Below, in pieces: positions 58,195-64,000 of a stretch of DNA of 64,000 nucleotides. Source of the stretch: SZUA-309 sp965233675 (GTDB taxonomy: Bacteria; Pseudomonadota; Gammaproteobacteria; Pseudomonadales; Azotimanducaceae); the NCBI GenBank assembly GCA_965233675.1, contig OZ247498.1, forward strand, positions 1,240,001-1,304,000, given 5' to 3'. The translations under genes were made by a program, and so were the position numbers. Positions within the stretch are counted from its first letter, which is position 1. Each line of letters opens with the position of its first letter. Below the pieces are notes generated by a model. It searched no databases, was not told the DNA's origin, and worked only from the letters and a program-made list of their open reading frames with translations.

Positions 58195-59733
58195 CTACTC
58201 CTCGAGCGTCACTTTGAGCACTTCCTGCACGGTGGTCATGCCTTTGAGGATCTTCGCCACCGCATCGTCACGAATGCTGGGCGCGCTGCGCCGCACATAG
58301 CCGGTGAGTGCCTGTTCGGAGGCCCGGTCGTGAATCAGCTGCCGCAGAGTGTCGTCCACCACCACCAGTTCATAAATGCCCGTGCGGCCACGATAGCCCG
58401 TGTTCTGACAGGCCTCGCAACCGTTCGCTTCGAACACCGTGGCGGTGGTCTGGTTGAGAAAGGCGGCCTCGGAAGCGTTGGCCGGGCGCGAGGTCTTGCA
58501 GTCCGGGCAGAGCACGCGCACCAGTCGCTGGGCCAGCATACCGACCAGCGAGGACGATAGAAGGAAAGGCTCCACGCCCATATCGATCAGCCGGGTCACT
58601 GCGCCGACGGCGGTATTGGTGTGCAGGGTGGACATCACCAGGTGACCGGTCAGACTCGCCTGAACGGCGATCTCGGCGGTTTCCAGATCCCGGATCTCCC
58701 CCACCATCACCACGTCCGGATCCTGGCGAAGAATCGCGCGAAGGCCCCGGGCGAAGGTCATGTCGGCCTTGGTGTTCACCTGAGTCTGCCCGATTCCGGG
58801 CAGGTTGTACTCGATGGGGTCTTCCACGGTCAGTATGTTGATGGTCCGGGCGGAGAGCTCGGCGAGGGACGCATACAGGGTAGTGGTTTTACCGGAACCG
58901 GTCGGGCCGGTGACCAGGAAGATCCCGTGCGGCTTGTGCACCACCTTGCGGATCCGCTCCAGATCTTCGTTCAGCATGCCGAGATTGGGCAGGGTCAGCC
59001 TGCCGGCCTGTTTGTCGAGCAATCGCAGCACCACCCGCTCGCCATTGCTGGCCGGCATGGTGGAGACCCGCACGTCCACTTCCCGTCCGCCGACCCTGAG
59101 TGATATCCGGCCATCCTGAGGAATCCGCTTTTCCGCGATATCGAGCCGGGCCATGACCTTGATACGGGAGACCAGCAGCGGCGCCAGCTGGCGTTTGGGT
59201 TTGACCACCTCGCGCATCACGCCGTCGACCCGGAAGCGGACCACCAGTTCCCGTTCGAAGGTCTCGATGTGGATGTCCGAGGCCCCTTCCCGAATGGCTT
59301 CCGCCAGCAGGGCATTGATCAGGCGGATGATGGGGGCATCGTCTTCCTTCTCCAGCAGGTCTTCGGTTTCCGGGACGGAATCGGCCAGACTCGCCAGATC
59401 CATCTCGTCGCCCATGTCCTCCACCATCTGTCTGGCTTCGGAGGCGTCTCTGGAATAGGTGCTGCTTAGTAATTCGTCGAATTCTTCCTCACCGACCATT
59501 TTCAGCTGCAGCGGCCGGCGGGCGAAGCGTTTCAGTTCCGCCAGGGTGGTCAGGCTCGGTTGGGATTTGCAGGCAACCAGTACCCGGTCCGCCTCTTCCA
59601 GCACATCATTGCTGTGGGTGATCACCACGCCGAAGCGTTTGGCGAAGGCGAATGGCAGTAAATGGGCGATTTCCGCCGCGGTTTCGCCGGGACTCGCCAG
59701 GACGGCTTCTGCGGATTCGCTCAGTTCGCTCAT
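58195..59733 (-). CDS. gspE: Type II secretion ATPase E
   Basis: A 512-residue secretion ATPase. 'GASDIHIETFERELVVRFR' near 153, Walker A 'GPTGSGKTTTLYA' near 274, Asp box and Walker B 'RQDPDVVMVGEIRDLETAE' near 336, and the four-Cys zinc motif 'CPDC' ... 'CEAC' near 415-440 are all present. It powers the system from the cytoplasm. It is the first gene of the leftward gsp operon in this window; gspC and gspD are not found nearby and must lie elsewhere. Confidence 0.97.
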   Translation of the reverse strand: MSELSESAEAVLASPGETAAEIAHLLPFAFAKRFGVVITHSNDVLEEADRVLVACKSQPSLTTLAELKRFARRPLQLKMVGEEEFDELLSSTYSRDASEARQMVEDMGDEMDLASLADSVPETEDLLEKEDDAPIIRLINALLAEAIREGASDIHIETFERELVVRFRVDGVMREVVKPKRQLAPLLVSRIKVMARLDIAEKRIPQDGRISLRVGGREVDVRVSTMPASNGERVVLRLLDKQAGRLTLPNLGMLNEDLERIRKVVHKPHGIFLVTGPTGSGKTTTLYASLAELSARTINILTVEDPIEYNLPGIGQTQVNTKADMTFARGLRAILRQDPDVVMVGEIRDLETAEIAVQASLTGHLVMSTLHTNTAVGAVTRLIDMGVEPFLLSSSLVGMLAQRLVRVLCPDCKTSRPANASEAAFLNQTTATVFEANGCEACQNTGYRGRTGIYELVVVDDTLRQLIHDRASEQALTGYVRRSAPSIRDDAVAKILKGMTTVQEVLKVTLEE

Positions 59734-59849
59734 TTGAGGGGGTCGACCGTCGGATTACTCGGTGGACCCCATGATATCAGTTGCCTGTGACCGCCTAGAA
59801 GCAGTCTTTAGCCGGATTCGGGACCTGAAAAGGGTGTCACAGCGTGGAA

Positions 59850-60473
59850 TCAGACCTCGATCACATCCGAACACCCCTGGGGCGCCTGGCGGTTCGACGT
59901 GCGGCCGACCACCCGTTCTCCCGGATGGCTGCCACGCGGCAGGCGTGCCATCGTGCCCTGGATCCGGATTCTCGTACGGCCCCCTTCGACGTGATCGGGT
60001 CGCAGGACGCGGATTTCCCCGTCTGGCGTGATGAGGTAGAACGGCAATCCCGTTTTCCGCACCAGTTCTGCATCCGTGGGGGAAAAGATCGCGCGGGACG
60101 GCCCGTGGTCACCGTGGGTATGCCAGAGACCGATGATCTCAGTCTCGGCAGGCCGCCGAATTCGAAATGAGACTTTACTCTGACCCGGCTGCCCCCGGCC
60201 CTGGGTGAACTCATAAGCCCCATCCGAGGTACGTAATATGGCCCCCACGAATTCCGTGTCCTGCCGGATCGACAAGTCAAGAAACTGCTCTTTAAGGCGA
60301 TGGAGTCCTTTCTCCAGCGTCATGGTCCGCCATTCCAACGGCATCGTGAGCACCGTGGCGGCGGCGGTCTGACTCCAAAAGGCGACAATCAGCACCGGGA
60401 TCCACCGCAATGCCGCTGTGCCTGTTCTGTCTGGATCGTTCGATATCGGGTCTCTGCCTGTAACTGCGCTCAT
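59850..60473 (-). CDS. Exported JAB/MPN-fold (DUF4329-like) protein
   Basis: A 207-residue protein with an N-terminal hydrophobic signal ('WIPVLIVAFWSQTAAATVL', about 24-42). The rest resembles the DUF4329/JAB1-MPN domain: 'EIIGLWHTHGDHGPSR' near 110-125 and 'FSPTDAELV' near 128-136 together supply the Glu, His-x-His and Ser/Asp residues of a JAMM zinc site, followed by 'FYLITPDGEIRVL'. It could be a periplasmic metallo-isopeptidase or amidase. It is separated from gspE by 116 bp and may be unrelated to secretion. Confidence 0.7.
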   Translation of the reverse strand: MSAVTGRDPISNDPDRTGTAALRWIPVLIVAFWSQTAAATVLTMPLEWRTMTLEKGLHRLKEQFLDLSIRQDTEFVGAILRTSDGAYEFTQGRGQPGQSKVSFRIRRPAETEIIGLWHTHGDHGPSRAIFSPTDAELVRKTGLPFYLITPDGEIRVLRPDHVEGGRTRIRIQGTMARLPRGSHPGERVVGRTSNRQAPQGCSDVIEV

Positions 60474-60971
60474 AACCTCTCTCCTGGCCGGTCAGCGCCA
60501 CCGTTGCCGGTGATCTCGAGGGCACAGAGTGGAATTGCGGCGGCATGGAGACCTGACGGAAGCCGGAGGGCTTTAGAGAACTTTGCTGATGAACGTGCGC
60601 TTACCGGCCAGGATCCAGCTCAACGATCAGAGGAAGGGGTGATGATCGGGAAAAAAGCTGAGGAATTTCTTAGAATTTCTGATTCCGCCGCTCGCGAGTG
60701 GATTTCTGACTCGAATCGCAACCAAATGCGGCTACAGTGCATCTGTAGGGTGTGAGCCGCCTGAAAATACGTAATTTTTCCGGGTCTTCTCCGTAATACA
60801 GGACGTAGCGCAGGACGTAATGCGGTACGTAATGCGAGTAGTACGGTGTTTTGTACCTGCGAATCTGCGCGGGTTCAGTCTGAACGCAGTCTCGGCGACA
60901 ACCGGGGAACTCAAGGAACGAATTCTGGAATGGAGGCTCCAAAATTGAGCGGAGAAGGGATAGGAATCGGC
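60474..60971. other. Divergent intergenic region
   Basis: About 500 bp between the JAB protein gene and the CadC-like regulator. A frame open from 60846 joins the regulator frame but its first 42 residues look non-coding. Four 12-bp tandem repeats lie at 60791-60838. A purine-rich GGAGAAGGGATAGG just before 60972 is a strong ribosome-binding region. No other gene is supported. Confidence 0.5.
60791..60838. repeat. Four imperfect 12-bp tandem repeats, candidate operator
   Basis: The units CCGTAATACAGG, ACGTAGCGCAGG, ACGTAATGCGGT and ACGTAATGCGAG follow one another without gaps. They lie 134 bp upstream of the start of a winged-helix regulator of the OmpR/CadC type, which commonly binds direct repeats. 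Twelve bases is slightly more than one helical turn. Confidence 0.6.
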
Positions 60972-63059
60972 ATGGCTATGGCATCAGAGGTGCAACTCGG
61001 CGGTGTGCTGATTCGACCTGAGGAGAACAGTCTCCAGGTCGATGGTGAAGACATTCATCTCGAACCAAAGGTCATGGCCGTGCTGCAGATGCTCATCGCC
61101 CACGCAGGTGAGGTGGTGAGCCGGCAGGCTTTGATGGAAACGGTCTGGGCCGGCCGCGTGGTGGGCGAAGAAGTTCTGACCCGCTGCATCTCCGAACTGC
61201 GTGCCGCCCTCGGCGACAAAGCCAGCGATCCCCAATTCATTCAAACCGTGCCCAAGAAAGGCTATCGACTGCTCGTTTCTCCGTCGTTGCCCGAGGCACC
61301 CACCTATCGGCGGCGCTTCATCGCCCTGGCCGCGACCGCGGTACTCACGATTACCGGCGCGCTGGCGCTCTGGTTTGCTGCCCAGCCCGACGCCCCCACC
61401 CGAATAGCCGTACTGCCTTTCGCGGCAGCCCAGGCAGACCATCACCTGGGGTCCGGGGTGGCCGAGGAAATCATGAACACCCTGGTTGGCCTGCCGGCGC
61501 TCCGCGTAACGTCCCGCACAGCCGCCTTCGCGGAGCGACTGGAGACGGATCCGAAACAGATCGGGACGCTGCTGGACGTGGATGCCCTGCTCACCGGCAC
61601 CGTGCGTCGGACCGCGGAAGGATTCCGGATGTCCGTGCAACTGGTGGAAGTCAGCACCGGGGATCATCTCTGGGCCGATACGTTCGAGGGCCCCGAATCC
61701 AGTTTCTATGCCATGCAGGACGAAATAGTCGCGTCCGTTGCCGGCACGCTGGGTCTCACCCTCAGTGCCCCCCTGCACGTGGCCCGGGCGACGGCGGATA
61801 TCGATGCGCTCGATCTCTACCTGCTCGGCCGCCACCACTGGCACGAGCGCACTCCCGAAGGCCTAGAGCGGGCCGTCACTTATTTTCAGCAGGCAATCGA
61901 TGCAGATCCGGGAATGTCCCAGGCTTACAGTGGTCTGGCGGACGCCTATCTTCTGCAGGCCAACTACGATGATCGGAATGCCACGTCCGCCATCGCGCTG
62001 GCCGAGCCGCTGATCGAACGGGCCCTGATGCTGGATCCGGGATCGGCGGATGCCTACGCCTCGCGAGGCATCCTGCTGCAGAAGCAGGAAGACTATGCCG
62101 GGGCGGAGGCCGCACTCAGTGAGGCCGTGCGCCTGAATCCCAACCATTCGATGGCGCATATGTGGCGAGGGAACGCGGTGATGGCGCTGGGCAATCTGAG
62201 CGAAGCGTTCAAACACTACGAAGCAGCTTTCGCCCTGGACCCCCAGCACCCGGCGGTCACCCACAACTATCTGAACACCCTGATCGAACTCGGCCGCTAC
62301 ACGGAAGCGCGCGACATTCTCGCGGCCCGCGCTCTGGCCGATCGCGCCATGCTCACGATGTCTGCCCAGCTGGCCCTGCAGGCCGGCGACTGGGACGACG
62401 CCGCTCACCTGGCTGATCTCATGACCGATGATGTGATTGGCGCCCACCTGCTGCGCTGGCAACTGGCGGTGAAACGCCAGGACCTGGCCCGGGCGGAGAC
62501 CCATCTTGCGACGGCTGCCCGACTGGCGCCTCAGGATGAGCGAGTCTATCTGGCCGCTCTGGAACACCAGACTCTGGCGCCCGGCGCCATGCGCTTCACC
62601 AGCGTGCTGAATTACTGGGATGACCAGACGGAAATGCCGCACAAAGTCGAGCTCATGGCACGTGCCTGGGAAGCCATCGCCCAGGTGGGACGCGGCGAGC
62701 ATCTGCCGGCCACCACCGAATTATCGACCCTGCTGGCGGAATTCCAGCACACGTACCCGCCTTTCCGACTCAAGCTGTTGAGCCATCTGCTGATCGCGCT
62801 GGATGGTGCGGGCGACGCCGATGCTTACGAGCGCTGGCGAGCCGAAGCCCTGGCAGACATCACCGAGTTCACGGAGCACGGCTGGGCATCATTCGAGTTT
62901 CAGGTGGAGCGTGGTTACCTGCTGGCGGCAGCCGGCGACCCGGATGGGGCGGTTGCGTCATTCAGGGCGGCGGGCCTGATTGGAGATATTTCCAGCCTGC
63001 GGCTGTCCGGAGATCCGCGCATTCCTGCCTCGGTGGAAGCACTCGGCGACTTCATCTGA
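60972..63059 (+). CDS. CadC-like membrane transcriptional regulator with TPR repeats
   Basis: A 695-residue protein from ATG 60972 (ATG 60930 would add 14 residues). An N-terminal OmpR/PhoB-type winged helix covers about residues 5-105: 'HLEPKVMAVLQMLIAHAGEVVSRQALMETVW', 'CISELRAALGD', 'FIQTVPKKGYRLL'. One transmembrane helix lies near 120-140. The periplasmic part holds a TolB-N-like 'RIAVLPFA...LGSGVAEEI' region and several TPR repeats (about 310-450), for example 'DPGMSQAYSGLADAYLLQ' and 'NPNHSMAHMWRGNAVMALGN'. It should sense an envelope or metabolic cue and regulate transcription from the membrane. The target is unknown; the 12-bp repeats upstream may be its own operator. Confidence 0.9.
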   Translation: MAMASEVQLGGVLIRPEENSLQVDGEDIHLEPKVMAVLQMLIAHAGEVVSRQALMETVWAGRVVGEEVLTRCISELRAALGDKASDPQFIQTVPKKGYRLLVSPSLPEAPTYRRRFIALAATAVLTITGALALWFAAQPDAPTRIAVLPFAAAQADHHLGSGVAEEIMNTLVGLPALRVTSRTAAFAERLETDPKQIGTLLDVDALLTGTVRRTAEGFRMSVQLVEVSTGDHLWADTFEGPESSFYAMQDEIVASVAGTLGLTLSAPLHVARATADIDALDLYLLGRHHWHERTPEGLERAVTYFQQAIDADPGMSQAYSGLADAYLLQANYDDRNATSAIALAEPLIERALMLDPGSADAYASRGILLQKQEDYAGAEAALSEAVRLNPNHSMAHMWRGNAVMALGNLSEAFKHYEAAFALDPQHPAVTHNYLNTLIELGRYTEARDILAARALADRAMLTMSAQLALQAGDWDDAAHLADLMTDDVIGAHLLRWQLAVKRQDLARAETHLATAARLAPQDERVYLAALEHQTLAPGAMRFTSVLNYWDDQTEMPHKVELMARAWEAIAQVGRGEHLPATTELSTLLAEFQHTYPPFRLKLLSHLLIALDGAGDADAYERWRAEALADITEFTEHGWASFEFQVERGYLLAAAGDPDGAVASFRAAGLIGDISSLRLSGDPRIPASVEALGDFI

Positions 63060-63170
63060 ACGCGCTCCTGCTCACCGCCTCCCCTCATTCCCGCTCTGTC
63101 TTTCCAATGTGTGTCTTCATCTGGCGCCAACGTCTAGTAGAATCCCCTGAACTCAGTTCGGGGCAGTCGT

Positions 63171-64000
63171 TTGGATTTCGTTGGTAGTCACATTTTATCC
63201 GTCGACCAGTTTGATCGAGCCGACATCGACAAGGTCTTCGCGGTCGCAGACGATATGCGCATCTACGCCGACCGAGCCAGAATCACCCGGGTGCTGCAGG
63301 GCGCCATTCTCTCCAGCATGTTTTTCGAGCCGAGCACGCGAACGAGGATTTCCTTCGGCTGCGCGTTCAACCTGCTCGGCGGCGACGTGCGCGAGACCAC
63401 GGAGGTCAAGGCCTCTTCCCTCGCCAAGGGCGAATCGCTCTACGACACCGCTCGGGTGATGTCCGGATACAGTGACGTGATCGTGATGCGTCATCCGGAA
63501 GCGGGTTCCGTGGCGGAATTCGCCGCTGCCAGCCGGGTACCGGTGATCAACGGTGGCGATGGTCCGAACGAACACCCCAGCCAGGCCCTGCTCGATCTCT
63601 ACACCATTCAGAGCGAGATGGAGAGCCGGGGTAAGGGGATCGATGGCTTGCGCATCGCCCTGGTGGGTGACCTCAAGTACGGCCGGGCCGTGCATTCGCT
63701 GTGTAAGCTGCTGAGTCTGTACGACAACGTGCACTACAAACTGGTCTCACCGGCGGGCCTGGGCGTACCTGAGGGCATCACCCGGGAACTGCGGGCCCGG
63801 AATCACGAGGTGGAGGAATACGACCAGCTCGAGACGGGTATTCACAACGCGGACATTCTCTACGTGACCCGGACTCAGGAAGAACGCTTCCCCACCCAGG
63901 AGGACGCGGACCGCTATCGGGGTCTGTTCCGCCTCAACAACGAGATCTACACCGAGCACTGTGAGCCGAACACCGTGATCATGCATCCCCTGCCCCGGGA
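63171..64000 (+). CDS. pyrB: Aspartate carbamoyltransferase catalytic subunit (partial)
   Basis: 276 codons are visible before the window ends. The most likely start is TTG 63171; the frame opens after a TAG at 63138-63140 and has no ATG or GTG before the conserved region. 'FFEPSTRTRISF' near residue 48 is the carbamoyl-phosphate loop, 'MRHPEAGS' near 105, 'GGDGPNEHPSQALLDLYTI' near 125-143, 'VGDLKYGRAVHSL' near 163, and 'HPLPR' at the edge. It uses the carbamoyl phosphate made by CarAB for pyrimidine synthesis; the C-terminus is outside the window. Confidence 0.95.
   Translation, partial: MDFVGSHILSVDQFDRADIDKVFAVADDMRIYADRARITRVLQGAILSSMFFEPSTRTRISFGCAFNLLGGDVRETTEVKASSLAKGESLYDTARVMSGYSDVIVMRHPEAGSVAEFAAASRVPVINGGDGPNEHPSQALLDLYTIQSEMESRGKGIDGLRIALVGDLKYGRAVHSLCKLLSLYDNVHYKLVSPAGLGVPEGITRELRARNHEVEEYDQLETGIHNADILYVTRTQEERFPTQEDADRYRGLFRLNNEIYTEHCEPNTVIMHPLPR

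Noticed and set aside
60984..61844. A 286-codon minus-strand frame inside the CadC-like regulator gene
   Set aside because: Antisense shadow of a clear winged-helix protein.

Overview
The window looks like gammaproteobacterial chromosome around the replication terminus. The evidence is a dif site of gammaproteobacterial type, adjacent carA and carB plus the start of pyrB, and a type II secretion operon in the order gspE-F-G-H-I-J-K-L-M. I cannot name the genus. No rRNA, tRNA, CRISPR array or insertion sequence was seen.

Region 1 (1-31301) is an exopolysaccharide locus, more AT-rich than the right-hand part and with many TTG and GTG starts. It holds an XrtA-like chain-length protein (4505), a polymerase or ligase-like membrane protein (6232), a flippase (16331-17662), several glycosyltransferases, a PssD/PssE-type split glycosyltransferase, a polysaccharide deacetylase, an acyltransferase, two SGNH-hydrolase-like membrane proteins, a glutamine-dependent asparagine synthase-like amidotransferase, ATP-grasp and GNAT-like proteins, and an initiating polyprenyl-phosphate sugar transferase (29892). 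Near its end sits a small natural-product-like module: FAD monooxygenase, adenylation enzyme, AurF-like di-iron oxygenase and carrier protein. It could make an unusual acyl or aminoacyl decoration for the polymer.

Region 2 (31324-42716) is the main find. It is an 11,365-bp provirus with a PM2-type (corticovirus) gene set: a P2-like double jelly-roll major capsid protein, a P9-like packaging ATPase, an HUH rolling-circle replication initiator, and a string of tiny membrane and basic proteins. It carries no integrase. It is inserted exactly in dif: the left junction is a full dif, and the right junction keeps the core and XerD arm but has a degenerate XerC arm. That is the layout known for TLC-phage-type elements that hijack XerC/XerD. 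A DUF3653-like HTH protein, a candidate XafT-type Xer activation factor, lies just inside the left end. In the circular form, the reading frame of a DUF3693-like HTH regulator at the right end would run through attP into a lipoprotein gene at the left end. Integration therefore splits one rightward operon and one open frame, which could act as a lysogeny switch.

Region 3 (42717-64000) is higher-GC host DNA. It has an AbiE-type toxin-antitoxin pair abutting dif, a second initiating sugar transferase (44311), carA-carB, an amber-interrupted 11-residue-repeat protein, two small conserved proteins, the leftward gsp operon, an exported JAB/MPN protein, a CadC-like membrane regulator with TPR repeats, and a partial pyrB running off the right edge.
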